Positions 1 to 15,600 are shown, counted from the first letter of the stretch. The stretch: 64,000 nt of DNA from Heligmosomoides polygyrus polygyrus (GCA_947396885.1 OX377203.1:10773298-10837297), one strand, 5' to 3'. Made by a program: numbers and translations. The notes: generated by a model from the sequence alone, not told the origin.

Positions 1-640
1 CCAAATTTTCTGCGAACAAGCAACTATTCTAATCGACTCGGACAATCTCTATTATATTTTCTTGTGGAAAACCCTCGCTTTGATTTGGAAAACGTTGACT
101 TTGTTTTCAAAGCCGTTGCGCTTGCTTGGAACAGTGTCCAATTCAGCGCGAACATGACATGAACGGTAAACGTCGACGTTGACCACTACCCTTGGAGTGC
201 GCCGTGCTTTTCGCTTCAAGCAATTACCGTGAAAACCCCTTGAATCCTGCTTGTTTCGTCTATAAAACGACTCATTGGCCACTTGATAATGAAGTCGATG
301 GCTTATCCTCTGCAGACGAGTTTGGGACCAATTCGCTGAGCCAAGAGTGAGGCTTCGCTGAAGTAGAATTGGAACTGAACACGAGATAAACTGAGGAACG
401 AACGGTCTTCCGCCATCTGCGCCCAATATTCCTTCGAAAACGGAATGTTCTTCTGAATTTTCCCAAGGATTTCCTTCCCCCATTAGGTCTCCTAACGTAC
501 TGACTCACCACTGGAACGTCGTCCTCGTCCGTTCTCCGAACATTCCCATCTTCACGGCGGCCACCTTGTCGCTATCATGCTTCTCCGACTAGAAAGGGGT
601 GTTTAAACGTCGTCCAGCGATAAGCTGTGAAGAGCTGTGA
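1..640. other. No assignable exon; may hold GPATCH1 3' sequence
   Basis: Two overlapping minus-strand reading frames (483-52 and 511-272) are open but match nothing I recognise. The codon phase of the last GPATCH1 exon points into this segment, so its C-terminal coding sequence could be here or beyond the window. Confidence 0.3.
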
Positions 641-644
641 AGAC

Positions 645-3600
645 CTACAGTGCCTGACACGCCCGTCTCCTTGGCAAACTTGTTCTGCAGCAGCTCCTGG
701 ATCGGTAGCGCCAGGCTGGATTTCGCCAGCGGCTGTGTCCGGGCTCGTACCTGAACTTACAGTAGATGGGATCCCGACGGATTGAACGAAGACGTTATGA
801 ATAACCTGAATAACCTGACTCATATGTGGGTCAAAAGCTAAACGCAACCAACCTCTGGCAACATTCCGCGCTCCTCTGCCGTCAGTTTCGTCTCGAATTC
901 CTTTCTCTCCGATTCCCATTCCCATACGGACAGCTCTTTCGGTTGCGGTAACACAAGACCTTAAAACGGACTATTATGCTCGAACACTACTAATATCCTT
1001 AACTACTGTTCTATACACAAAGGCTGGGCGAGTTGCCATGGGCGTTGCCGCTTGAATTCGACCACTTGACCCCTCCAAAACCAAATCCTCACGGTTCTAG
1101 GGCGCACACATTCCAATAGGCGATTCTACGTGACGTCGAAAGTAGAAATCCTGTCACGCCCGCGACAACTCGTCCAAGGTTCGTACTAAGGACGCCGCCT
1201 TTATTGTACGGCAGACGAGCCGCCCCCCCCCGCCCTTTTACAATAATCGATAGTCAAAGACACCGATCTTTCCCATCATTCCTGAAGGCCATGCCCATGA
1301 CTACTGGGCCAGCCTACGTAAAGGCTGGACGAGTTGTCATGGTGGTCGCACTTAGAACTCGTCCAACTAATTTTTAGGGAACCGAATCTGTTTCTCTGCA
1401 GATCCGAACCACCACGGCTTATCAATCGCGAGAATGACGGCTAGCAGACGAGACGTGAAAGGATGGACACGCCCATGACAACTCGTCCGGCCTTTGTGAA
1501 CTTCGCCTACGACACACCTCGACTGGTCTTGATGAACTAACTGAAATTTAACATATCAACTCAAACACTCACAATACCTGGGAAATCGATTCACTCATAT
1601 ACATGTACTACACAACGACTTCCGAGTTGTCATGGGCGTGACCTCGACTTTTGTTCGGCAGAAGTGTAAGAGACCAGGAATGCACACGGCAACTCGTCCA
1701 ATGTTTGTACCCAAGACTCCGCCTTTGTTGATGACCATCTCCTTTTCCATCCATCGATAAACAAAGACACCGTCACCCAACCAATCCTGGGAACCCCGTC
1801 CCTGACAACTCGGCCAGTCTACCAAAAGACGAGTTGTCCTGAGCGTGGACACCCACAGCCCGTTCATTACCAACGGAACAGTGCCGAACGGCCACGAGTT
1901 TATTCCTATTCATGCACACAACGGCTGGACGAGTTGTTACGGGCGTGGCTTCGACAATTCGATTCCCTTCGTGCCTGGATTTTCACTTTCAAAAAATCAA
2001 CGTCAGTCATCAGGCGTTAGTTCGTGCAATGGCTGTCCGAGTTGTCGTGTGCGTGACCTCGACTTTTGTTCAGCAGAGGTGTAAGAGACCAGGAACGCGC
2101 ACGACAACTCGTCCAATGTTTGTACCCAAGACTCCATCTTTGTGATACGGTTGATGAGCCATCCCCTTTTACATCCATCGATAAGCAAAGACACCACCCC
2201 TTCCTGGAAGACACTTCCTGGAGACCACGCCCACGACAACTCGGCCACTTTACAAGAGACGAGTTGTCATGGGCACAGCCCGTTCATCTAATTCTTCCGG
2301 ACAGTGCCGAACGTTCACCAGATCATTTCCGTTCACGCGCACAAGGGCTGACCGAGTTGCCGTGGACGTGGCTTCGATAATTCGATTCTTTTCGTGCCTT
2401 GATTCTCACTTCCAAGAAAACAACATCAGTCATCAGGGATTAGTTGTGAACGCGTTCGGCTGAAGTCACGCGACAACTCGTCCATTACCCAATCTGACCA
2501 TGACAACTCGTCCATTACCCAACCCGCCCACGACAACTTGTCCATGCTTTCTCTTTAGGGATACCCAACTCGCCCACGACAACTCGTCCATTACCCACCC
2601 GATCACGACAACTCATCTGATCCATTACCCAACCTGATCACGACAACTCGTCCATTACTCAACCCGATCACGACAACTCGTCCATTACCCAACCCGCCCA
2701 CGACAACTCGTCCATTACCCAACCCGATCACGACAACTCATCCATTGCCCAACCCCCCCCCCCACGAAAACTCGTCCATCCAAAACAACTCTACCCCTAC
2801 CAATGGGGCGAAGTTCAGCTGTCGTCATGGCAGTGACCGCGAAAACTCGTCCAATGTTCTATCCAGCTCATCTTCATGCCGGGCCCACCTAATTTTGGAT
2901 AAAGCGTGGAGCACGGCAGCGTGAACGTCGGCAAAACGTGAAAAGTTGGCCACGCCCATGATAGCCTGTTCGGATAGGTACTGCTTGCTAATGCGGCCTA
3001 CATGAAGGCGGGAACCTAAGCCAACCAATCACAGCCAATCAGAGCACTGATCGAAAATCACCAGCCAATCAAGGCAGTAACTGCACACACACGTCCTCTT
3101 CATGTAACGCCTACTAGACGCGGTCTGATTATCTGTTGCGTCCCCGCCCCCTCCAATGTAGGCCACATTAGCGACTACTACCGTATCTCAACTTTCAGCC
3201 ACAAATTCGACCCACCTCTTCTCAGATACTTCAGGAACTCCTTGAATCGTGCCTGCTTCATCGGCTCGTCGGGGTACTCGACACGATCCTGAACAGAACG
3301 TCCTCGTTAGCTGCTTCAGAGCACTTCAAGAGTTCATCGCACCCACCTTGCTGCTCCTCCACTCCTCTACTCCTGCACCGGTGCTTCTCTCCCTCTGATC
3401 CCATCGACTTCGATGCTGCGCTAGGCGTTTCCTGTCCTTATCGCTGACCAACTCCATCACCGACACCCTGTCCTCGCCGAGCAACCTGGAGAAGTTCGAC
3501 GTTGAACCTAGCTGACCTGCTACCAGCTGTTGCAAAATGACGGCCATTTCTTTGAAATATTTCACCCATCCCTCAAAAATAAGCGTTCGCAAAGTCACTT

Positions 3601-6600
3601 CGTGCTGCTTCAGAACCTTTAGCCGCTTACCCATCTACAGTCAAACTTGTTCAATCAATAATTTCATGCATGCTCGTCATGTGCCAGAGTAGCCCACTGA
3701 GTCACCAGTGGCTTCTCCCGCTCAAAAAATGCGAAGAGCCGAGAGGCCTTTGTCAAGCGTTGCAACAAAGAAGCCTTAGCACCGTTCACGTGACCACTGG
3801 GTCTCGTAGAATCTAGTCGCCTTTGGGTCTTGTCCAAATAATGTCATCAAACGGCATGAAGTGGCCGGCCCACCTAATTTTGGACGTCCTGGCCTAGTAG
3901 ATTTCGTGCAGCGCAGTCAAAACTCGTGCCTCTGGCAGAATAGGACCACAGTTGGCCCACTATATGGTCCTGTTTCGCATTCATAATTCGTCCGTGCTTC
4001 CGTGCGTGTGTCCGTCCGATCGGAGATGAACTTTTCGGATGAGCCAACTGAAGCGATCTCAAGCGTTCTTATGCCCTACTTTAACTCTAAAAATAAAAAA
4101 ATGAACGGCTTCAGTCAACCGCTTTGTGGGATGCTCCTACTTCTACTAGTCATCTCAAGGACCAACTTCAATGAGTATTTGACCTATGCGATGGCTTGTG
4201 CCTCGGTTGGCCTCCGCAAGTCATTGTATAGGTCAACTACGCATTCAATTTGGTCCCTGAGATGCCTCGTAGAAATATCCTACAAAGCGGTTGACTGAAG
4301 CCGTTCATCTTTTTACTTTTAGAGTTAAAGTTGGGCATAAGAACGCTTGAGATCGCTTCAGTTGGCTTATCCGAAAAATTCATCTCCGATCTGACGGACA
4401 CACGCACGGAAGCACGGACGAATTATGGATACGAAACAGGACCATATAGTGGGCCAACTGTGGTCCTATTCTGCCAGAAGCACGAGTTTTGACTGCGCTG
4501 CACGAATAATAGAATGCGTGGCGCATCCCACAAAGGGTTGACTGAAGCCGTGCTTCATCCCTTTATTTTTGGAGTGCAGACACTATAGGCGTACGAACAG
4601 TTAAGATTGCTTCAGTTAGGTTAAAAATGCGAAAAGTCCAATTTTGATAGAAGGGACGCACGTACGGAAGCATGGATGAATTAACAATATGATAGGACTT
4701 GTGACGAATTTTCAGTCAGTGTTTTATCAATCTTAACTCTGCTCAATTAAAATCGAAACCAGTTTTTTCCAATCGAATGAATCAATATCAATCAATACCA
4801 TTGATATTGAACTAATGTTGATCAATCAAAATCGAAATGACCTCGATACAACAAAGAGCGGAAAAGGTCTCCCGAAAAAGTCTAAAAACATCTATTTAAT
4901 CAATATCGATCAATAATATCCATTTTTGCAATAATGCCAGCGCTGTTTGAGCATAATGGCCGCTGAACACCCTGAACGGCTTCTTTTTAGACCAATCGGC
5001 CATTATTTTCGCAACACCACACTACATTCACACAAACGCAAAGACCAACTTCGCCCTCTGGACCGCCGTCAGTGTCTCCATCGCATTCTGCAGCGTCGTT
5101 GGCAACTTGGCCTTCTCCAAAGCTTTCGGCCTGTGAGCTGGGCGGAAATTCGGTGGCAGTTTCGGTGGCGGGTAGAACTTGCGCGGATTCAACCTCTGGA
5201 AGTACGGCGGCGTCATATCAACCGTGAAAAGTAACCAGAGGAAAAGCGTATTTTGAGAAAACGATACTTGTCGTCAATATGTCGACAAGAGAAAGAGGAC
5301 GCGCCGCACCAATCAATCTATACCACATGAAATCTCACTCAGATGGGCGTGGCGCTACTTGGTTCTGATTGGTTGGCGCCTCCGCTCCTCCCCATGTAGG
5401 CCACATCAACGACATCATACGAACTAGGCTTTCTACGCCTTTCACGTACCTTGCCTGCCATCACAAAGGTGCTATCGACACTCATCGCCCCGTCGTCCGA
5501 TGTGCCGGGCGCATCGAGTGCGAAGTCGAATTGATTCAGGTCGTAGTTGGTGTAGATGTTCTCGTCCTCGTCTTCAAACGCTCCAACGCCAAACGCCTAG
5601 AAAATCTTTATTTTGGTTACGGTAAGTGAAGCAAATCCATTTGAACATTCGAAAGAAGCCCTACTCCTTCTCCTTTTAGAGAAATCTTGAACTCAGCCAT
5701 TACAGCCAGTACCCTCCGCAGTCATAGCTGTGTCCGCGCAAAATTAATGGCCGCCCGAAGGCTTAACTGCATGAGAACAGAAAGAAACCAACCATCAATG
5801 TTCATCGAAGCTAATATAGAAACCCCGACACCTTCTCAATAAGGAAACAATATCGATCGGCCATCCAATATCGATCGGCCATCCAATATCGATCGCTCTT
5901 ATCGATTTATCACGGAGTTGACAAAACACCCAAGCGCCACTGAATTTCGTGGGAACATTAATGTATCGTACTATTTATAACAGAGTTAATCCGTCTATTA
6001 ACCTCTCCGCCGGTTGCTCCTTTCGTGCTTCCCGCAAAATTAGTGGCTGCTTGAAGTTTATTGACCCATCCGTCCGATCATTCTCTCGTGCGTCCGCGCA
6101 AAAATAGTGACCGCGTGCAGTTATTCACTACATGTGAACAAAATGAATCTACCCGATCAATGTCGACCAACGCAGATGTAGTAATAATGACGGCACTTCA
6201 ACAAGGGAGCCATACTGTTCCACAAGCCAATATCGATCAATCTTATTGATTTCTTATGGAGTTGACAAACACACAACATCACTGGACTCCACGGCAACGC
6301 TATTGAATCGCACTATTTATGAAAGAGTTAGTTCGTCTATTGTCTTCGTCATTTCGTGCGTCCGCGCAAAATTAGTGGCCCACTTGAGCCCTTCACTAGG
6401 TCTGAGCAGGATGAGTGCAGAAAGTAATCGATATCTGTCAACGCGGATATATTATCAATGACGGGCTTTTCGGTAATGGAATAATATCGATTGATTCTAT
6501 CGATTGCACATGGAGCTGACCAAATACACAAGTAAAACTGCATTCGGCCGGAACGTCTACATTTCACTATATATAAAATAGTTAATCCTTCTATTGACCC

Positions 6601-9600
6601 GTCCGTCCGTTAGTCCCCTCGTGCTTCCTTGCAAAATAAGTGGCCGCTTAAAGTTGTTCACTAGGTGGGGACAGAATAAATCCAACCGATCAATGTCGAC
6701 AGACGCGGATGTAGTATCAATGACGAGCTTCTCGGTAAGGGAATAATATCGATCTGTCAGCCAATATCGATCGATTCTATCGATTTCTAATGGAGATGAC
6801 CAATTACCCAAGTACCACTTGATTCTACAGAAAGGGAATGTCGCTGTATAACGTCACTGAATCGTACTAATTACAAAAGAGCTAAACCGTCTACTGACTC
6901 GTCCGTCCGCGCAAAATTAGTGGGCGCAAGGAGTTCTTTATACATGTAAATAGAATAGATGCAGAGGAATAATCAAAATTCTTTTGTCAACTTTTTGTAT
7001 TTTGTAGCTAATTGTTTCTCCTTTAGTTGCACTGGGACGAACAAATGCATGAAAAATATCGACCGACGAGGTTACAGTAGCCTTAACAGCCTTCTTGATA
7101 GAGAGCAATATCACCCTGCCCACGAATATCGATCGGTCTTATCGATTTCTCATGGAGTTGACCAATTACCCAAGTACCACTGGATTCCGCGGGAACGTTA
7201 CTGAATCATACCTATCTACTCTCACGCGTCCGCGCAAAATTAGTGGCCATTTAAAGTTCTTAACTAGTTTTGAACAGAACAAATCCAGGCGATTACTATC
7301 GAGCAACGTGGTTGCAGTGTCATTGATGGGCCTTTCAGAAAGGGAGCATCATCGATTTGCCAATCAATATCGATCGATCTTATCGACATCTCATTGTGGA
7401 CTATTTGAACTGGAAAGTGGAGTTCGCGCGAATATGATGTCAGGTTGACCGGCTTAACAAGCAAATAAATAAATAGGATCTATCCTAGTTCGGGGAGCCA
7501 CATAACTAAAAAGTATTATATGTAACAAATCCACTTGAAACTTACTGAGCGGCTCCTACAGAACAACATAGGACCCTAAACAAGAAAAAGTCACAAAGAA
7601 AAGGCGAAAAATTACATTTGTTGCGGTTGTGAGCCGGCAAAGTTGTCTGCCCTCCTCACCATGTTGGATCCTGGTTATAACATGTCAGCCGGCGGTTAGC
7701 ACGCGGCATACCTCCATTCCGTCGCTCTTTGCCCGCCGAGATGGTTGCGAACCGCGGCGATTTTTTACTTTTTTGCTTCATCGTTCGTTTTTGGCTTCTT
7801 TTAGGTTCCAGCTCGTTCTCTAGGAGGCGCTCGGTAAGTCTCAATTCCTTTTGTTATCTACTTTTTAGTTATGTGGCCCCCTTGGACTAGGATAGATCCA
7901 ATAAATAAATAAATAAATAAATATTAATAGTCGGCTACGATGAACTTCCGGGGCAAAGCCCCATTCAGCAGTTAGACTGCTGCCGATCAATAGTGGATAA
8001 CAATAGCGATATACATCTTTTGTTACCACCCAAAGTGGTAACACCCTGGAATCGAGTTGGTGCGTATTTAAGGGCCACTGAATGAATTTCAGCGCAAATA
8101 CCGATAACCCATCAACTTAGCAATACCGATCGACTATTCACTTCTGGGGAAAAGCTTTGCTAGTGGTTAGCACTCCATTTGTCGCGAGTTGCCTGTAGTC
8201 ATCACGCCTACAAGTGCACCTCGCCCACCAACTTGAAAAGCGTCTAGTGAATTAAGGCAGCGGCGACAAATGACAACAATCTGACGGATTGTAATCCATT
8301 AGACGAAGTCGGCTATAAGAGCAGCACGCGTAAACACCTGCATGGCCCACCTAAATTGAGCTGCAGCCAGTGGTGCTTACCTGTCCCCTTATTCCGCGGC
8401 TTTTCGCTTTCGTCTTGAATGCGGACGAGACGCGTCCATACTTCTCATCCAGTACCGTCGTCGCGCTCATCGCCTCGTATCCGAGACCATGAAGGCCTTC
8501 TACGGATCGAAGGCGCGTCATCAGCACGTCCTCGGCGGCCGGATCGAAGCCAGCGGGAGCCGCGGCTTTCATTTTCTCCGTGTCCATGTCGTCAACTACA
8601 GAAACGCACGATAATTTTGTTAATAAAAATTGTCAAATTTTGCCAAAAATCGGCTAAACTCACAATGCCTCTTCGACTTCGCCGTGACCAGTCCAACTCC
8701 TCGTCCTTCTCGCCAGCCCATCGCTCGCAGCATTCGTTTTCCAATTGAGTCACTAATAATCACGTAATAACGTCACTGTACTAGTCGCTGATGTGGCCTA
8801 CATGAAGGAAATGACACGCACCAGCCAATGAAAACCAATCAAAACACCGGACAAACGTATACGCCGCTCTGGATGGCATTTCCACATAACGCGGGCTGTT
8901 TGGTCTAACGCATCTCTCCTCCCATGTAGGCCACATTAACGACTAGCACCAAAATCATTAATGAACCAACGTTGTCCAGGTGTGCGAAGAGTGAATAACC
9001 CTACCTCACTGGTCTGATGATGTTCTCCAGTTGTAGAGCCATGGAGGTGCTGGAACTGCTGCTCGCATCCCTCTCCCATGCCATTCTCTTGTCGCCTGCT
9101 TTGCTGGACGTGAAATCCTCGGCGGTACGAATTCGCCGCGCACCTATGCCAAACTCGCCCAGGTCCTGCAAGTATAGACGATGAATACGGTACTCATTGT
9201 CACATTTGACGACGACTTTTGGAGACATCTAGGCATATGTCCTGTAAAGGGGCTGCATTGGGAGATGGGAACGCCTCAACCAATCAGACCGCATTGAACG
9301 GGCGTACCATTCAGGAAGGGCATCTACAGTCGGCACCCTGATCGGCAGGCATTTGCTCGGTATGTGCTCCGCGTGGTTATTATTGGTTGGCGCGTTCCCA
9401 CCTAGCAATGCTGCTCACTTTCGCGACATGTACCGACATCTACGCGGACACCGGCGGTCTCGTGTGGTTAGAGCTGCCTCGCGCTCTCAAACTCAGCAGT
9501 GAATGGTCTCACCATCAGGCGTATATCTTAACGGCGACAACGGATACGACTGAGAGAGTCTCCGCTCTTCAAATCGTAGAGAAACAATTTTTACAAAGTC

Positions 9601-12600
9601 CGAGAACTTATCGAGTTAGAAGCCCCGATAGTTGGCAATGGAATCGCGCAGTCGCGCAAGGTAATTACTCTACCTTCCGAACATCGAATATGCAGAAAAA
9701 AAAGCGAAAATATCTATTGCAAGGCAGGCAATCAATCACCTGACCACGCGCCTGTCAAAGCAATACTTTTGTTGGTGCTCACACGCGAAGCACCTACAGA
9801 GTATTGGCTAGCCTTCCTAAACGTGCAGGTGTATTTCTCTCACGGAGAAATAAAGACTAGATGGTATCGAAAACCCAGCAACAAGTACATCCTTGTTCAT
9901 TGTTGCTCTGCCTACCCCTCAAACACTAAAAAGAGCATTATTAAAAACATGTTCCGGACAGCCATTGCCACTTCGTCGGATAACGAGCAAAAGCTGCTGT
10001 CATTAAAAATGGCACAAGATATTGCAGAAGTCAACGGGTACCCAGCTAATAACACTTTTCGAAGAGGAAGACCACGACCTAGCGTCATGGTTCGCCGTGA
10101 GGAAGAGCGGGGAAAAATACCCTTCTGTATGCCTTTTATCTCAGATGAAGTGAGCGCAGAGAGTCCGCGCGTGTGTTCGCAAAGCGAATCTCCAAGAAGT
10201 GGTGAGGGTGGTCGAGATCCCTACCACAAACTTGAAGGGGCACTTGGTCCGGAACCGAATCTACGATCGGATGTGCTCCACTTCATCCTGCGTAGTTTGC
10301 CCTACCGGTTAGGAGGGAGACTGCATGACGTCAGGAGTAGTATACCTCATGTCATGTAGAATGTGCGGGCAGGAGTACATAGGAGAAACGGGTAGACCGT
10401 TGTGTATCAGAGTCAATGAGCATTTTTACGGCCTTAAAAAGCCTAATGTGTCATCTCCTTGGGGAGAGCACAGGGCCCGATGCCACTATGGCGCCATGTT
10501 CCAAGTGTCCGTCTCCATCCTAGCGGGAGAAAGCGACATCTCAGCACGCAGGACACTTGAGGCGCTTTGGATAGCGGCCAAGAACCCACAGGTAAACCGC
10601 AAGGATGAATGCATAGCTATAACTCAAGAACTGGCACCCTTTGTCGAGCTCTGTGGGTTTTGATCAATTAGATCTGACCTCCAGGGCACTTAAGTCGGGT
10701 GGCATTTATTTATTATTTATTAATTACAAGGCACGGATAACAATCACATGCGGTAAGATTCTAACAATAACAAACAAAAAATAAGCCTAACGAAACCTTA
10801 GCGCAATTAAACGTTTAAAAGAGGATAGAGACATATTAACAATGTTCTCGTTCTCCGAAAGCAAGGTGTTGAGCTCCCTGATGCTCCTGTGAATGAGGAA
10901 ACTTGACCTTACTTTTGACCTTGCAAGTGGCAGGTAAAGTCGGAGATGCCCTCTTCTGTCAGTTGTCAAAGGGGTGCCAAAAAATCCAACTGGATCAATG
11001 GAAAGCCTTCCTGTCAGGACTTTGAACAACATAACTAAATCTGCTCGCTTTCGTCTAGTCTCAAGGCTAGACAACCCGAGCATTTTGGCCCTGTCAGACC
11101 CACTCGGAATATTGTCGTAATTTAGACCACGATACTTTAGAAAAAGCTTACGGGTAAAGTTATTCTGAACACTTTCAAGGAGTTTTATGTCCTTCTTTTG
11201 ACAGGGACTGAAAACTGAGACACCACATTCAACAATGGGCCTTACGTAAGATTTGTAGGCTCTCAGAAAAGAAGGTTGATCTTTGGTTATCAGCACCTTG
11301 AACAAGTTATAAATTCGGTAGTTAGCCTTCTTAACAAGTGCTTTATAATGATGCTCAAAGTTTAGGTTACTCGAGAAATGGAACCCTAAATCTCGTGCAC
11401 TTGTAAGTTGCTCTAAAATTGACCCGTTGAGTGTGTATGTTGGACGGTGACTTTGAGATTTAGATTGAATCACAAGACAATGCGATTTTTCAGCCGAAAG
11501 GGGTAGTTCCCAGGTGCTTGCCCAATTCTCTACAAAATTTATAGCCGCTTGGACATGACAGGAGCTTTCTTGATTGTCGACTTCTCTATAGATCTTTATA
11601 TCATCCGCGTACATTTTACAAGAAACTCCAAACCTTTGAACTGAATCAGGAATCTCATACGTGTACAAAAGAAAAAGTAAAGGCGATAGTACTCCACCCT
11701 GTGGAACACCACTGGGGGCAGAATAAACCGATGAATACTCTCCTCCTACTCTGACTTGATAGGTTCTGCCCGTAAGAAAACTCTTTATCCAGTCTACAAT
11801 CATAGGATGTATGCCTACCCTTCCCATCTTGTACAATAGTTTTTCTGTAGGAACCTTGTCGAAGGCTTTAGAAAAGTCAAAAAATACAATATCTGTGCGT
11901 TTTCTACGGTCCATAGATTTAGTCCACTCGTTTAGAGCAGAAAGAACAGCTGTTTCCACCGAGCGTTGTTTCAGGAAACCAAACTGGTCCTTAGAGATGA
12001 TGTTATGCTCTTCAATATGACCCAGCATGTGGCATCCGGGGCTAAACTCATTCACCCACGTCTATCTCCACCTGCGGGTGATTGGTGGTGCTCGTCGGCA
12101 TCCACCTGGAAGGTTAGTTGATACGCTGTACCTGGGACACCGGTTCTTTACTCTAGCTGCCTTGAGAATGCTATTCTGTATGATAAAATGGCGTTTGTGG
12201 GAATAGTTTCACTAATGTTCTCGACTTTTCCAGGCTCCGAAGAAGGCGAAGACGCCGACACGTCAGCCGAAAGTAAAGCCTGTTTAACAATCTTGGTAAA
12301 CAGCTTAAAGAAGAAACACGCTGAAGTGTACTCGATATGCCAAGATTTATCGAAAGTCGGACTTGAACGATTCAATACTTTTGTTGTTTGTTTTTTTTTT
12401 TGCATACTCAATGTTTGGAAACTATTAGGTTGTCCCATAAGTCCCCGCCGTCTTTTTCAACGATTCATTGCGGATTTCGCCGACGGCGCTATACAGCTTT
12501 TGAAAGAGAATGATTTGCTCTATCAGAACATGTATTGTATTTCTTTTTTCACCCTGAATTTTGTCAATTTTTAAGTCGTTAAAGTGAAAAGTGAAAAAAG

Positions 12601-15600
12601 TGACCATCTGTGCAGTTGCTTCCCTCGCTTAGGTTTAGAATTTTTTGTGCAGTTTTTCATAGCATTTGGAAGATAATGTTCTGTACTACAAGAACACATG
12701 TTGGTCCTATTTGCTCATTTGCCCTTCATTGATTTTTAGGCCATCAAATTGAGACGTCCGACTTTTCCGTCCGAATTTTTACCGACAGCTCCTTCTCTGT
12801 GGTAGGACTTTTCTGCTCGGTGTTATATGTCGGTCGCAAGAGGATGTCTTCCTCTATAAGAATTTGTGTCTCATTTATTGGCTCATGCTGATTTCTGTCG
12901 AATATCAACAAAGTTCCAAGAAGGGAAAAATCATCTTCACCCACAACTCCTCCTTTTTCAGTTGTTGATATTCGACAGAAATCAGCCTGAGCCAATGAAC
13001 GCGACACAGATTCTTATGGAGCGAGACATCCGCTTTCGAACGACATACATATAACACCAAGCAAAAAAGTCTGACTACAGAACCGAGCTGTCGGTAAAAA
13101 TTCGGACGGAAAAGTCGGACGCCCCAAATTTATGGCCTAAAAATCAATAAAGGACAAGTGAGCAAATAGGACCAATACATACCTTTGTAGTACAGAACAT
13201 TGTCTTCCAAATGCCATAGAAAGCTGCGCAAAAGGTTCCAGACCTAAGCGGAGAGAAGCGACTGCGCAGATGGCCACTTTTTCACTTTTCACTTTACCGA
13301 CCGAAAAATTGACAAAATTCAGGATGAAAAAGAAATGCAATACTTGTTCTAATAGAACAAATCATTCTCTTTCGAATGCTGTATAGCGCTATGCATGAGA
13401 CCGTCGGCGAAATCCGTTGAATCGTTGAAAAAAACCGCGGGGACTTATGGGACGACCTAATATTTTCCTCGGTAAGGCGCGAAGTCCCCAATCAGACATT
13501 ACCAGGGATGAGCGGATTAACCGTTATCCGTTATCCGTTATCCGGTTTCCGGGGGGGGGGTTTGACCTATCCGTTTTGTTGTTCGTTATCCGGCGGTTTC
13601 GGGCCGGATAACGAACAACAAATTAGCCGAATCTTAGCTTTGGACGTGGTAATAGGTGTACTATGTACAGGATCCTTCACGATCGTAAGAGTGGTCGTCA
13701 GAAACAACAGAGGTATTCAAATCTAGAAGGGTTAGTTGAAGTTTCCTCACTTGGAAACTGGCTACATAGTTTTAAAGATATCTAACTAACTTCCAGCCTT
13801 GCAGAAGGCCCGCTAAGCCTGCACCATACTTATATGAAGCCTACTTAGCACAGCATTGCTAATTCATCTCAAGTCATGTGGTAAACAAGAAGGCATACAA
13901 ACTGCTACTAGCAATCGTCAAAAGTGGAGAACCGCATCCTGGGAAGAAATTTTTAACACTGATCTTTCCATCGTATCATTTGTAGTTACACGATTGCAGT
14001 ATGTTCGATTTGATTGCAGGCGCCTTTTTAGCCATATGCTGTAGTGAATTATCAAAAAATACTAGCAATGAATACTAGCAAAAGAGATTGGATTAATCCA
14101 AATATACAGGGTAAGCAACTCCTTCATTAAAAATTTTAGAAGAGCAATAAACTACTAGACAAACTTATCACCGTGGGTGCTGTAGACATGTAGATTTGTT
14201 TCAATTTGTGAGTTTTTTTTTTTGTGAAAATGCAACATAGGGAACACCTCCGTTTTGGAGCGGGGTTGGATATTCTTCCTCTGCTCCAGAAAGTCTGGAT
14301 GTCATAACTCTTTGGTAGAGTAAGGCTGATAAATAAGACAATCCAACCGACCCCTTGGAAACAGGTGAAAGGCGGGTATGTTGCTGTGCGTTTGTCTTCC
14401 TATGGATGGGCGGAAAAACCCACAGAGCGTCGTTAATGCGGCGACTGCAAAACGTTTAAAAACACTACTAAAATGTCTAGAAATGGCTTATAAATTAACA
14501 GTGCTTTAAGCCCTGATCTGTTGCTGAAATTAGTGCAATTTAAAACGAGTTTTAATTTTTGTTGTTTGTTCGTTATCCGTTTTTCCGTTATCCGGCCATT
14601 TTCGGGCAAAATTATCCGTTATCCGTTATCCGGTTTTCAAAATTTTATTATCCGCTCATCCCTGGACATTACGCCGGTAGTCCTCTGAACACCTGATTTC
14701 TCTCTAAAAAAACAATTCTAAAAAAGCGCAGCCACTCACTTCTTCGTCCATAATATCCTCGGCCCTTTGTTGAAACTTGGCGGCTCGCTCTTCTCGCGAC
14801 GAGCGGAACTCTTGTGGAGTCCATCCTTAAAATTAACAAATTCCTTTGTAAAATTCGACCGTGTTCATATTCATCGTCCAAGCTGTACTAAAAGACCTTC
14901 AAGACAAAGCACTTCAACCGAAAAAATTGCCAAAACCCCTGTGAATAAAAAGGGCAGAAAGACTATGACATTGCTAGTTTTAATGGCGCCCATGAAACCA
15001 TCGAGAAATGGAAATCCCACAACATGTGAATGCTAGGCAGTGAGCCGAGCACCAGTTTGAAATTTAGCTTCGATTGATTGTGTATAGATTAAATACATGT
15101 TACAATTCTGTTGTACAAAAAAAAACGTCGCCATGAGATGATAGTATCGTTTGCATGTCACAAAGCATAAATTTCCCTGTGGATTCATACGAGTCTTAAA
15201 TTTCTCTAACAGCTTTACTTCCAGCAAAGTTATCGCCCTCCAAACAGTGCTTACATTTTCGGTACACCTTTTATGCTTATTTGAACCATTTTCACGTCGA
15301 ACTGGGCACTTTTCATACCAAAGTGGACACTCTTCTAAGCTGGCCTGTCAACTTCGAAATCAAATTGAACGTCTTCCGAATCGAGACGAGCTTCTTACAG
15401 GTGAAACTAAAGACTCTCCAAGATGATTCAATTCAGTTTCTTTAAGCCTCAATTGGCTGGCGCCGAGGATGCAAGCTGCTACAACGATGTTTTGTTGCGA
15501 TCAAAACTTCTAGCGCCAGGCGGGACTCGAACGCGCACCTCCCTCTGACCGGGAGGGTATGCTCTACGCCTTTACACCACCGGCGCCGCTTGATCGAACG

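Noticed and set aside
2825..3028. 67-codon minus frame near a GPATCH1 exon
   Set aside because: It overlaps the family A MITE end and the CGACAACTCG repeat; the phase does not fit GPATCH1.
9387..9743. 118-codon frame before the Penelope fragment
   Set aside because: No motif and no clear continuity with the reverse transcriptase; probably a chance frame in repeat DNA.
15515..15590. Possible functional tRNA gene (minus strand)
   Set aside because: The anticodon loop lacks the usual T33, the T-stem has mismatches, and copies share long flanks. It is therefore a tRNA-derived repeat, not a gene.
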